DNA from: Flavobacteriales bacterium
GTDB taxonomy: Bacteria > Bacteroidota > Bacteroidia > Flavobacteriales_D > Sanyastnellaceae
DNA length: 20,258 nt
Assembly (NCBI GenBank): GCA_028823435.1
Contig: JAPKBK010000008.1
Coordinates: 1-20,258, forward strand
Reading direction: 5' to 3'
Shown: positions 1-8,144 of the stretch, piece after piece
Layout of the letters: every line of letters begins with the position of its first letter
Position numbering within the stretch: position 1 is the first letter of the stretch
The notes under the pieces: model-generated
Told to the model about the DNA's origin: nothing
Database searches by the model: none
Seen by the model: only the letters and a program-made list of their open reading frames with translations
Translations under genes and position numbers: made by a program

Positions 1-2
1 GT

Positions 3-785
3 CATGCAGCGCGAAAGGCCCGTGAAATGGTTCAGAGAAAGACCGTCATGAGTGGCTCTGGACTTCCAGGAAAGCTTGCCGATTGTTCAGAAAAAGACCC
101 TTCTCTTTGCGAAATATTCCTCGTGGAGGGAGACTCTGCGGGAGGTACTGCAAAGCAAGGTCGAAACAGACATTTCCAAGCGATTATGCCACTGAGGGGT
201 AAAATCCTTAACGTCGAAAAGGCGATGCCTCACAAGGTCTTTGAAAACGAGGAGATCAAAAACATCTACACTGCATTGGGTGTGAGATTTGGCACTGAGG
301 AAGATGAAAGGGCGCTGAATCTTGAAAAACTACGTTACCACAAAGTAGTCATCATGTGTGACGCCGATGTTGATGGAAGTCACATTGAAACACTCATTCT
401 CACATTCTTCTTCCGCCACATGAAAGCGCTGATTGAGAATGGATATGTTTATATCGCGACGCCACCTCTTTACTTGGTTAAAAAGGGGGGCAAGCAAAAG
501 TATGCATGGACAGATGAGGAGCGCGATCAGTATATTGCTGAATTACGTGGCAAAGCTGACTCAGATGGCGGCATTGGAATTCAACGTTACAAGGGTCTCG
601 GAGAGATGAATGCTGAACAGCTTTGGTCTACAACGATGAACCCTGAGCAAAGAACATTGCGTCAGGTGACGATCAATAACGCAGCTGCAGCAGACCACGT
701 ATTCTCTATGTTGATGGGTGATGAGGTTCCTCCACGTCGTGCATTTATTGAAGAAAATGCGAAATATGCAAATATTGACGCTTAA
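3..785 (+). CDS. gyrB: DNA gyrase subunit B, C-terminal part (5' truncated by window edge)
   Basis: This is the C-terminal 260 residues of the ATPase/Toprim subunit of DNA gyrase, which with GyrA introduces negative supercoils. The frame is open to the left edge and begins with HAARKARE, the usual GyrB lead-in to the Toprim domain, so the first ATG at 27 is internal. Counting from base 3, the Toprim acidic motif EGDSAGG is near residues 42-48, DADVDGSH near 120-127 (Mg2+ Asp pair) and QRYKGLGEMN near 194-203. The ending, MGDEVPPRRAFIEENA, is typical of GyrB rather than ParE. The roughly 165-residue insert of enteric GyrB is absent. The position equivalent to E. coli Lys447 (quinolone-associated) is Arg in PLRGK, by motif alignment. 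The downstream SDR starts 10 bases after the stop. Identification is very secure. Confidence 0.97.
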   Translation, partial: HAARKAREMVQRKTVMSGSGLPGKLADCSEKDPSLCEIFLVEGDSAGGTAKQGRNRHFQAIMPLRGKILNVEKAMPHKVFENEEIKNIYTALGVRFGTEEDERALNLEKLRYHKVVIMCDADVDGSHIETLILTFFFRHMKALIENGYVYIATPPLYLVKKGGKQKYAWTDEERDQYIAELRGKADSDGGIGIQRYKGLGEMNAEQLWSTTMNPEQRTLRQVTINNAAAADHVFSMLMGDEVPPRRAFIEENAKYANIDA

Positions 786-795
786 CGCATCGTAA

Positions 796-1608
796 ATGAA
801 GAGCAATGGGCCGGGAACAGTTTGGATTACTGGGGCAAGTAGCGGCATAGGACGCGCTTGCGCAGAGATATATGCTGGAAAGGGCGCAAAGGTCATTTTA
901 TCCTCTAGAAGGGAAGATGCATTAAGAAAAGTCGCAAAAGACATTTCCGAGAAACTAGATTTAGATCAAGACACGACGTTCGATATAGCGCCATTGGATT
1001 TAAATGATTCCAACGCATTTCCCGTACTTGTAAAGAACGTATTAGATCGCGTGGGTGATGTTGACATTGTCGTTCACTGCGGTGGAATCAGTCAACGCTC
1101 ATTGGCTGCAGAAACCTCATTGGAGGTTGACCGACGTGTGATGGAAATCGATTATTTCGGAACTGTCGCATTAACGAAAGCGCTACTCCCCCACTTTGTT
1201 GCAAAGAAATCTGGACAATTTGTTGTCGTGACAAGTTTGATGGGATTATTCTCATCTCCATTGCGTTCTGGCTATTGCGGAGCAAAACATGCGTTACATG
1301 GTTTTTTTGAGGCACTGAGGGCTGAACACCACGAAGATGGGATAGGAATAACCATGGTGTGTCCAGGATTTATCGCCACCGACATCTCCTTAAATGCTGT
1401 GGTGGGCGACGGCACAAAGCAGGGCACAATGGATGCGAAAACAGGCGCGGGAATGACACCCTTGGAATGCGCAAGGAAACTGGTGAAAGGCGTCGAGAAA
1501 CGCAAAGCGCAAATTTTAATAGGCAGGACAGAAATTTTGGCCGTTTACATAAGTCGCTTTTTCCCAAATCTGTTACGTAGGATCATGCGCAAGGCTGCGG
1601 TCACTTAA
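796..1608 (+). CDS. Short-chain dehydrogenase/reductase (SDR)
   Basis: A classical-type NAD(P)H-dependent oxidoreductase of 270 residues, probably cytosolic; the substrate cannot be told. The cofactor motif TGASSGIG is at residues 12-19, and SRR at 37-39 suggests NADP(H) preference. The Ser-Tyr-Lys catalytic residues are S147, Y160 and K164 (YCGAK), with the usual 13-residue Ser-Tyr spacing, and PGFIATD follows at 190-196. Two motifs deviate. The NNAG strand is HCGG (94-97), and the Asn of the Asn-Ser-Tyr-Lys tetrad appears to be Asp119 in MEIDYFGTV. The overall pattern, including FGTVALTKALLP, recalls the DHRS7-like branch of SDRs. It starts 10 bases after gyrB, so co-transcription is likely. 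The C-terminus is basic and hydrophobic (YISRFFPNLLRRIMRK) and may touch the membrane. Confidence 0.9.
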   Translation: MKSNGPGTVWITGASSGIGRACAEIYAGKGAKVILSSRREDALRKVAKDISEKLDLDQDTTFDIAPLDLNDSNAFPVLVKNVLDRVGDVDIVVHCGGISQRSLAAETSLEVDRRVMEIDYFGTVALTKALLPHFVAKKSGQFVVVTSLMGLFSSPLRSGYCGAKHALHGFFEALRAEHHEDGIGITMVCPGFIATDISLNAVVGDGTKQGTMDAKTGAGMTPLECARKLVKGVEKRKAQILIGRTEILAVYISRFFPNLLRRIMRKAAVT

Positions 1609-1635
1609 GAACTGCGTAAATCAGGTGTAGGGTCG

Positions 1636-2406
1636 CTAGGTATATTCCCGGCCTTCTACGTCGAGAACTTTTGTTCTCTTTTTCAAAAATCTGAGTACCA
1701 GGAATGCAATGGCACTGGTCGTCAACAGAGACTGCATAAGAGGCGTTGGCAGTATTGAATCTTCCCATGCCAAACCTGAAAGCATCCCTTCTCTAAAGGA
1801 GTGCATCGTATGCACAGCAACATATGAAATCACCATGGCGAAAGCGCCGTTGTACTCTCGTTTAAGCACATTTTTGAAAGAGAAAAAGACACCGGGACGC
1901 TTCCATTGATAAGTACGGGGAAAGAACGCTGGAATTCCAGAAGCCCAATCCAGATATGTGTCACCGAATTTGTTCCTCAAAAAACGCTCTTCTGCCATCG
2001 CAATGAGGGTATAATAAACCCAAAATGTAACTGAAATCGCTGTCGTAAAAATCCAATTTCCGGTGAGCATGAGAATCCCGAGCCACATAAAGAAATTTCC
2101 AGTATAAAGCGGGTGGCGTATGTAGCCATACATGCCCGTAGAGTTCAAGGTCATCGCCACCTGTCCTTCTGTGGTGTTGCGGCCTGAAGTTCCTTTGGGC
2201 ACATAGGCAATCGTAAATGCGCGAATGATTTGTCCTAAAAACCCCACTCCCAAACACAGAGCGAGCCATCGGGGATCATTGAATGCGGGGGTGTTGTCAT
2301 CGACATATGACACGTATAAAGCCGCGGGAACAATGACAACCGGCAAAAAACTACGCCAACGAAAAAGCCAAGAGCCGGAGCGTTCTAAATCTTCTATTAA
2401 GGGCAT
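1636..2406 (-). CDS. Integral-membrane methyltransferase, isoprenylcysteine carboxyl methyltransferase/PEMT-like
   Basis: A 256-residue multi-pass membrane protein with the two hallmark motifs of the ICMT/phospholipid methyltransferase superfamily: RHPLYTGN at residues 97-104 and an EERFLRNKFGDTYLDW-type segment at 139-154. In this superfamily these bind S-adenosylmethionine and shape the active site at the membrane face. Hydrophobic segments are near 19-35, 46-66, 104-137, 185-201 and 226-243. The acceptor cannot be deduced; bacterial members methylate lipids or other hydrophobic substrates, and many are uncharacterised. Its start overlaps the end of the upstream histidine ammonia-lyase gene by 10 bases, so the two are probably translated from one transcript. 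It converges on the SDR gene with 27 bases between the stops and no obvious hairpin there. Confidence 0.82.
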   Translation of the reverse strand: MPLIEDLERSGSWLFRWRSFLPVVIVPAALYVSYVDDNTPAFNDPRWLALCLGVGFLGQIIRAFTIAYVPKGTSGRNTTEGQVAMTLNSTGMYGYIRHPLYTGNFFMWLGILMLTGNWIFTTAISVTFWVYYTLIAMAEERFLRNKFGDTYLDWASGIPAFFPRTYQWKRPGVFFSFKNVLKREYNGAFAMVISYVAVHTMHSFREGMLSGLAWEDSILPTPLMQSLLTTSAIAFLVLRFLKKRTKVLDVEGREYT

Positions 2407-3935
2407 GTGTCTATGTCTTCAGGCAAGTTGTTTTTAATCCAGCTTAGCGCATCACCTAAAATTGGCGCCATATATGCATCTTCAGATAGGAAAGGCACTG
2501 TTTCTCTAAGTGACTCTTGAAGCTTCAACAGCTTAGGTGACATTGCGCCTAGTCCAGCCATCCCTCCCAAGTCAGAGGCCTGAGCAGCACATAGTGCTTC
2601 TATTGCAATAACTTGCTCCGCATTGTCAATGACTTTCCAGAGTTTCAGAGCGGCATTCGCGCCCATACTTACATGGTCTTCTTGCCCGTTAGAACTGTCG
2701 GCATTGTCAGCGGAACTTGGCGTCGTAAGTTGTTTGTTCATGGACACCAAACTCGCTGATGTATACTGAGCAATCATGTAGCCTGAGTGCAACCCAGGAT
2801 CTTTTGCAAGAAATGCCGGAAGGTGACGTGTGCCACTCATCAGTTTAAAAGTCCTTCGCTCTGAAATAGACGCGAGTTCGTGTACCGCTAAGGTGAGATG
2901 ATCTAAGGTTAACGCAAGAGGTTGTCCATGAAAATTACCACCCGAAACGACTTTGTCTTCATCAGGAAAAACCAATGGGTTGTCTGTTACAGCATTGACT
3001 TCATTTTCGAATAATTTTCGAGCTGCAGAAATGACATCTCTAGAAGCACCATGAACTTGAGGAATACATCTAAATGAATAAGGATCTTGAACGTGATCCT
3101 TGGGTGTGGACATTTTTTCTGAACCATCTAACCACTTCCGCACAGATTCTGCCACTGCGATTGCGCCCTCTTGGTGTCTAATTCGATGAACATCGTGATC
3201 GAACGGTGAAGGCAATCCACTCCATGCCTCCAAAGACCACGCACCGATTGCATCTGCCCATTCTAACAATCGTTCAATTCTAAGCATAGAAATCACACCA
3301 TAGCCAAGCATAAGCTGTGTGCCATTAATTAATGCAAGACCCTCTTTCGGGTCGAGTTGAAGCTTGTCCCACCCGAAGCTTTTTAAGGCATCTAAAGCGT
3401 GGACAGGCGCTGCGCCGCCGATACTTACTTCCCCTTCACCAATCATAGGAATTGCGAGATGTGACAGAGGCGCAAGGTCACCGGACGCGCCGAGCGAACC
3501 TTGAGAAGGAACGACAGGAGTGACATTGTTTTCCAACATATCTAAGAGACGAAATATCGTTTCTGGCTTGACTGCTGAATGACCCTGGCTCAATGACTTT
3601 GCTTTCAATAGAAGCATCGCACGAACGATCACATCGGGAACAGGGTCACCTACGCCACACGCGTGAGAAATCAAAATATTGTCCTGTAATTCAGACAACT
3701 TGTCTGGCGCAATTTTCGTGTGCGCCAGAGCGCCAAACCCAGTGTTAACGCCATAGATGGTCTCTCCTTTGGCGGCAATTCTAGAGGCCAAATAACGGTG
3801 GCATTTTTCAACCCTGGCTATTACATCTGGGTCCATATCAGATATGAATTCACCCGTCTGAAAATTAGAGAGTCGATTAAAAACATCATCCAGTGTCCAC
3901 CACTCAGAATCGAGCATAAAATTATCCGCTTTCAT
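2397..3935 (-). CDS. hutH: Histidine ammonia-lyase
   Basis: A 512-residue member of the MIO-dependent aromatic amino acid lyase family, of normal length for HutH, which deaminates L-histidine to urocanate. The Ala-Ser-Gly triad that cyclises to the MIO cofactor is at 150-152 (GSLGASGDLAPLSH). Other active-site positions, aligned by motif to Pseudomonas HAL, are Y61 (YGVNTGFG), H91 (ISHACGVG), N204 (INGTQ), Y286 and R289 (DPYSFRC), F335 (GGNFHG) and E419 (GQEDHVSMG). His91 and Glu419 favour histidine over tyrosine or phenylalanine lyase; flavobacterial tyrosine lyases carry NQD at the last site. No hutU, hutI or hutG is in the window. The start is the ATG at 3935; a second in-frame ATG lies six codons later. 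Confidence is high for the family and good for the substrate. Confidence 0.92.
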   Translation of the reverse strand: MKADNFMLDSEWWTLDDVFNRLSNFQTGEFISDMDPDVIARVEKCHRYLASRIAAKGETIYGVNTGFGALAHTKIAPDKLSELQDNILISHACGVGDPVPDVIVRAMLLLKAKSLSQGHSAVKPETIFRLLDMLENNVTPVVPSQGSLGASGDLAPLSHLAIPMIGEGEVSIGGAAPVHALDALKSFGWDKLQLDPKEGLALINGTQLMLGYGVISMLRIERLLEWADAIGAWSLEAWSGLPSPFDHDVHRIRHQEGAIAVAESVRKWLDGSEKMSTPKDHVQDPYSFRCIPQVHGASRDVISAARKLFENEVNAVTDNPLVFPDEDKVVSGGNFHGQPLALTLDHLTLAVHELASISERRTFKLMSGTRHLPAFLAKDPGLHSGYMIAQYTSASLVSMNKQLTTPSSADNADSSNGQEDHVSMGANAALKLWKVIDNAEQVIAIEALCAAQASDLGGMAGLGAMSPKLLKLQESLRETVPFLSEDAYMAPILGDALSWIKNNLPEDIDTCP

Positions 3936-3995
3936 ACCGGCAAGATAAACCCCGTTCGCGTTAACTTCGTCTTCTATTATTCATCAGTTATTGAT
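3936..3995. promoter_or_regulatory. Divergent intergenic region between hutH and the M16 peptidase operon
   Basis: These 60 bases separate two divergent starts and must hold promoters for both directions if neither is read from further away. A TATTAT hexamer lies at 3975-3980 on the + strand, but I could not pair it with a convincing upstream element or with the Bacteroidota TAnnTTTG consensus. No operator-like inverted repeat is obvious. Confidence 0.3.
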
Positions 3996-5324
3996 ATGAA
4001 ATATTTACTTTGTAGCACCTTTGTTTGGTCTATACTATTAAGCGCTTACGGACAAAGCACAACCAATATCGACTTCACAGAATTCGATCTGAAAAATGGT
4101 TTACATGTGATTCTTCACGAGGACCACTCTACTCCTATAGTAGCTGTCACCGTCATGTATCATGTGGGATCAAAGAACGAGAGCCCGAACAGGACAGGGA
4201 TGGCGCACTTCTTTGAGCACCTCCTTTTCGAAGGCAGCGAAAATATTGAAAGAGGTGAATTTGACCATTATGTTGAAAATGCGGGTGGGGTACTTAACGC
4301 GAATACGTCACAAGACCGGACCTTTTACTATGAGCTTCTTCCATCAAATCAACTCGAACTGGGCTTGTGGCTAGAATCTGAAAGAATGCTTCACGCAAAA
4401 ATTCAACAGATAGGCATCGATACACAAAATGAAGTTGTGAAAGAAGAAAAACGCCAAAGGGTTGATAACGCACCTTATGGAAGCATGATCGCTGAAACCA
4501 TGGACGCATGTTACGATGTACATCCATATCAGTGGACCCCCATAGGATCAATGGAACATCTTGATGCTTCAACCCATGCTGATTTCATGGATTTTTATGA
4601 GACGTTCTATGTGCCAAATAACGCCACATTAAGTATTGCTGGCGACATGGATCTCGAAAGTGCAAAACAACTGGTTAAAAAATACTTCCAAGACATCCCG
4701 AAAGGGACGAAGACGATTCCACGCCCCACTGAAGTTGAGCCTAAGAGATCTGAAGAGCGCAGGAGTATCGTCTATGGAAAAGACAGACTCCCCGTTGTCA
4801 TTCAGGCCTACCCCATCCCCGCTCAGGGCACACCTGACTACTATGCCGTTGACATGCTCAATCAAGTCTTAAGTGGCGGCGCGTCTAGTCGCCTAAACAA
4901 GTCCATTGTCGATGAAAAACAATTGGCGCTTTACTGCGGCGCCTTCAGTTTCGGACTTGAAGATCCAGGTGTGACTTTTGCTTTTGCAATGGTCAACATG
5001 GGCGTTGAACCCTCTGAGGTTGAAAATGCCATGAATGAAGAGTTTGAAAAGATGAAAACGCAACTTATTACAGATCGAGAGCTTCAGAAACTTAAAAATC
5101 AAATTGAAACACAATTTGTGTCAGGTAATTCAACAATGGCGGGTATTGCAGAAGAACTCGCGAACTACCACACCTATTTTGGAGATGCAAACCTCATCAA
5201 TACAGAGATCGATCGATACTTGGCCATTACACCTGACGACATTCAACGTGTTGCGAAGAAATATTACGACGAGAATACGCGTGCAACACTCTATTTCCTA
5301 TATCAAGAAGCAGAAGAAAAATAA
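3996..5324 (+). CDS. M16 zinc peptidase, catalytic subunit (secreted or periplasmic)
   Basis: A 442-residue M16B-type (pitrilysin/processing peptidase family) metallopeptidase. The inverted zinc motif HFFEH gives H71, E74 and H75; the third ligand, 76 residues later, is a Glu in NEVVKEEKRQR (E151, possibly E150). An N-terminal signal peptide is clear: MKYLLCSTFV, a hydrophobic core, and likely cleavage after SAYGQ, which puts the protein in the periplasm or beyond. The ATG at 3996 was chosen because the frame is open 92 codons further upstream, but that part lies antisense within hutH and looks non-coding. In the C-terminal half, the Arg of the Arg/Tyr substrate-binding pair seems to be Val (SIVDEKQLALY). 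The stop overlaps the next ATG by one base (TAATG), so the two M16 proteins are translationally coupled and likely form a heterodimer. Confidence 0.93.
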   Translation: MKYLLCSTFVWSILLSAYGQSTTNIDFTEFDLKNGLHVILHEDHSTPIVAVTVMYHVGSKNESPNRTGMAHFFEHLLFEGSENIERGEFDHYVENAGGVLNANTSQDRTFYYELLPSNQLELGLWLESERMLHAKIQQIGIDTQNEVVKEEKRQRVDNAPYGSMIAETMDACYDVHPYQWTPIGSMEHLDASTHADFMDFYETFYVPNNATLSIAGDMDLESAKQLVKKYFQDIPKGTKTIPRPTEVEPKRSEERRSIVYGKDRLPVVIQAYPIPAQGTPDYYAVDMLNQVLSGGASSRLNKSIVDEKQLALYCGAFSFGLEDPGVTFAFAMVNMGVEPSEVENAMNEEFEKMKTQLITDRELQKLKNQIETQFVSGNSTMAGIAEELANYHTYFGDANLINTEIDRYLAITPDDIQRVAKKYYDENTRATLYFLYQEAEEK

Positions 5325-7453
5325 TGAAAATCTTCCATAACATACCCCTCGCAATTCTATTTGCAACTGTCTCGCTATCACATACTGGCTTTTATTCTCA
5401 AGTAGACAGATCTCAAGCGCCTGAGCCTGGACCTGCTCCGCTTATAGAACTTGGAGAGTCTAAGCTTTTGACCTTAGATAACGGCTTGAAACTGATTGTC
5501 GTAGAAAACCACAAACAGCCCAAAATAAGCTGGACATTGTCTTTCGAATATGCACCCATTTTCGAGGGGAACAAAGCAGGAATGCTAGACTTGTTTGGCG
5601 AAATGATGCGCTCAGGGACAAAGAACACATCAAAAGCAGAACTCGACGAAGCCATTGACTTTCTCGGCGCGTCGATAAGTGCCAGTCCGAAAGGCATTCG
5701 GGGATCTGGACTTACAAAGCATACAAATGAAATTCTGACATTGATGTCTGAGATTCTTTTCGAGCCATCGTTCCCAGAGAATGAATTAGAACGCTTGCGT
5801 ACGCAAGCGCTATCTGGACTTGTCGCTGCAGAAAGCTCTCCTTCTGACATATCAGATGTTCTGACGCGATCACTGAACTATGGCGACATCCATCCCTACG
5901 GCGAAGTCACTACTCCAGAAAGCATCAACACTTTAGCGAGAGAAGATTTTGTGGATTTTCACAACACATACTTTCATCCAAACATTGCCACCCTCGTCGT
6001 CGTCGGTGACATCGATGCAAATACAGCATATGGAAAAGCAAAATCATTTTTCGGTGAGTGGAAAAGAAGCGATAATATTCCATATAAAAGATGGAATACA
6101 CCATCGCGACCGAAAGGGAATAGGGTTTGTTTCTCACCTGTGGACGGTGCCGTCCAAAGTGTCTTAAAGCTTACTCACACAGTAATGATACCTCCTGGAA
6201 GCAAAGATGCGATTGCCGTTTCAGTGATGAATAGCATACTTGGTGGCGGTGCTTTTTCTGGCAGGTTGATGCAGAACCTTCGTGAAGACAAGGCATTTAC
6301 GTATGGGGCAAGGTCAAACATTTCTACTGACCCCCTACTGGGTTCTTTTACGGCATATGCAGATGTCCGAAATGAGGTGACTGACAGTGCCGTTGTTGAG
6401 TTTCTTTATGAAATCCGACGCATGACGAGCGAACCCGTAGACAGTGCCTCTTTTGCGGTCACTAAGAATTATATGACGGGCAGTTTTGCGCGTTCTCTTG
6501 AAAACCCAAATACCGCTGCACGATTTGCACTAAATATTCAACGGTACAATCTGCCATCGGATTATTACTTAACCTATTTAGAAAAACTCAACGCAGTAAC
6601 CATAGAGGATGTTCAGCGCGTTGCAAAAAACCACCTCCACCCCGACCAGTTACATATTACGTGTGTCGGAAATAAAAGTGTCGCAGAATCGCTCACCAAG
6701 TTTGCAACCAGTGGAACGGTAGCGTTTTTTGATGCCTACGGAAAACCGCTCATAGAACGTTCTGAAGCTGAAGATGGAGTCACTGCAGAAATGATCATCA
6801 AAGGACACTACGAGGCACTGGGAGGGGTTAAAGCCATTTCTAAGCTCAGTGGTTTACGTCGCACTGGATCTATGGAAATGGGAGGCGGCATGAACTTAAG
6901 CTTCACGCATACGGTATCCTACAAAAAGAATAAAAGAGGGGCGCGCACATCATTCGCAATGAGTGACCAAGAAGTGATTACAAACGTCGTGACTGACAAT
7001 GGAGGGTATTCATCCCAAATGGGACCTCGCATTGTGACAACCGACAACGAACTGTTAAGCGCTCAATGGGAAGAACTCGACCCCCTATTCCTTCTTCACG
7101 CAGGTGAAAACGGGATAAATTCTGAACTTCTCGGTGTAGAAGAAATGAATGGGAGTAAATACCATGTGATTCATTTCACTTGTTGTGACGATCAGGAACG
7201 CAATGACGCGATAAATATGAGGTGCTATTTTGATCTCAGCTCGAAAATACTCTCTTTCACAAAATCAGTCACAGAGGGTGATGATGGCCCCATGTCTGTC
7301 ACAACAAAATTCAACAAATACATCGACCTTGGAGAAGGGTTTAAATTCCCCATGGAGATTGTAACCGTTGCGGGAACACAAACAATGGCTGTACGTATCG
7401 GGTCAGTTTCAGTGAATCCTGAGATTGATCAAGCGCTATTCAACTTAGATTAA
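5324..7453 (+). CDS. Inactive M16 peptidase partner with extra C-terminal domain
   Basis: A 709-residue protein with an N-terminal hydrophobic signal sequence (about residues 1-25) and an M16 fold over roughly 40-465. The zinc motif is gone: where the upstream partner has HFFEH, this one has DLFGE (89-93). It keeps the Arg/Tyr pair, R320 and Y327 in LREDKAFTYG. In known M16B heterodimers one chain carries the zinc site and the other the Arg/Tyr pair, which fits this pair well. Residues about 480-709 form an additional beta-rich domain beginning GHYEALGGVKAISKL, resembling the LolA-like/lipoprotein-sorting domains often fused to Bacteroidota M16 proteins; that match is by recollection of pattern only. 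The gene starts on the last base of the upstream stop. FtsE follows after 16 bases. Confidence 0.9.
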   Translation: MKIFHNIPLAILFATVSLSHTGFYSQVDRSQAPEPGPAPLIELGESKLLTLDNGLKLIVVENHKQPKISWTLSFEYAPIFEGNKAGMLDLFGEMMRSGTKNTSKAELDEAIDFLGASISASPKGIRGSGLTKHTNEILTLMSEILFEPSFPENELERLRTQALSGLVAAESSPSDISDVLTRSLNYGDIHPYGEVTTPESINTLAREDFVDFHNTYFHPNIATLVVVGDIDANTAYGKAKSFFGEWKRSDNIPYKRWNTPSRPKGNRVCFSPVDGAVQSVLKLTHTVMIPPGSKDAIAVSVMNSILGGGAFSGRLMQNLREDKAFTYGARSNISTDPLLGSFTAYADVRNEVTDSAVVEFLYEIRRMTSEPVDSASFAVTKNYMTGSFARSLENPNTAARFALNIQRYNLPSDYYLTYLEKLNAVTIEDVQRVAKNHLHPDQLHITCVGNKSVAESLTKFATSGTVAFFDAYGKPLIERSEAEDGVTAEMIIKGHYEALGGVKAISKLSGLRRTGSMEMGGGMNLSFTHTVSYKKNKRGARTSFAMSDQEVITNVVTDNGGYSSQMGPRIVTTDNELLSAQWEELDPLFLLHAGENGINSELLGVEEMNGSKYHVIHFTCCDDQERNDAINMRCYFDLSSKILSFTKSVTEGDDGPMSVTTKFNKYIDLGEGFKFPMEIVTVAGTQTMAVRIGSVSVNPEIDQALFNLD

Positions 7454-7469
7454 CCTAACAGCTACCACA

Positions 7470-8144
7470 GTGTCAGACTCGCCATTAGTTCGCCTACGAG
7501 ATGTTGCTCTCAATCAACAGGAGCATGTCGTATTAAACAATGTCAATTTAGAGATTGGTCAAGGTGAGTTCCTGTATCTCATTGGGAAAACCGGGAGCGG
7601 AAAGTCAAGCCTTCTTAGAGCGCTTTATGGGGATATTGATCTTGCAAGCGGCTCTGGGGACGTCTGCGGCATGGATTTATCCTCATTGACAAGAAAAAAC
7701 GTACATAAGCTTAGACGCAAGTTAGGAATCGTTTTTCAGGATTTCGGCCTTTTAACGGACAGAACGGTCAGCAACAATCTCGAATTTTCATTAAGAGCCA
7801 CGGGATGGAAGTCAAAAAAAGACATCGCGCTTAGAATAAATGAGGTTCTTAAACGCGTCGGACTGACACACAAGGGCTATAAATTCCCACACGAACTGTC
7901 AGGAGGAGAACAGCAACGCGTGTCTATCGCAAGGGCCCTGTTAAATTCACCCTTGTTATTTCTTGCTGACGAACCCACGGGGAACCTGGATCCTGAAACC
8001 ACAAGAGACATTCTTACTTTAATGCACGGACTTACAGACTCTGGATGCAGTGTCATCATGGCAACCCATGACCACGCATCTATGACCGCGTTCCCTGGCA
8101 AGATTTTAATCTGTGAAAAGGGTGAGATAAGGTCCTCTCAATGA
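7470..8144 (+). CDS. ftsE: Cell-division ABC transporter ATPase FtsE
   Basis: A 224-residue ABC ATPase with a complete set of motifs: Walker A GKTGSGKS (39-46), Q-loop Gln90 in VFQDFGLL, signature LSGGEQQR (143-150), Walker B LLFLADE (162-168), D-loop NLDP and switch His200. The VFQDFGLLTDRTV segment is characteristic of FtsE, which partners FtsX at the inner membrane and controls peptidoglycan hydrolases at the septum. LolD/MacB-type exporter ATPases are close relatives and the main alternative. No FtsX or other permease gene is in the window. The start is GTG at 7470, the only good start before the first beta strand. It follows the M16 pair by 16 bases, and its TGA overlaps the next ATG by four bases (ATGA), so it is coupled to a glycosyltransferase. 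Confidence 0.85.
   Translation: MSDSPLVRLRDVALNQQEHVVLNNVNLEIGQGEFLYLIGKTGSGKSSLLRALYGDIDLASGSGDVCGMDLSSLTRKNVHKLRRKLGIVFQDFGLLTDRTVSNNLEFSLRATGWKSKKDIALRINEVLKRVGLTHKGYKFPHELSGGEQQRVSIARALLNSPLLFLADEPTGNLDPETTRDILTLMHGLTDSGCSVIMATHDHASMTAFPGKILICEKGEIRSSQ

Noticed and set aside
561..944. 127-codon open frame on the minus strand across the gyrB/SDR junction
   Set aside because: It is antisense to the highly conserved GyrB C-terminus and the SDR cofactor motif, and its translation has no domain character.
1609..1635. Possible bidirectional terminator between the SDR and methyltransferase genes
   Set aside because: The 27 bases show no stem-loop with a T-run on either strand.
3720..3995. Upstream open frame extending the first M16 peptidase by 92 codons
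   Set aside because: It lies antisense to the conserved N-terminal part of hutH, has no M16 or signal features, and the ATG at 3996 gives a clean signal peptide.
5413..5850. 145-codon open frame on the minus strand
   Set aside because: It is wholly antisense to the M16-fold part of the second M16 gene and shows no recognisable motif; a shadow frame.
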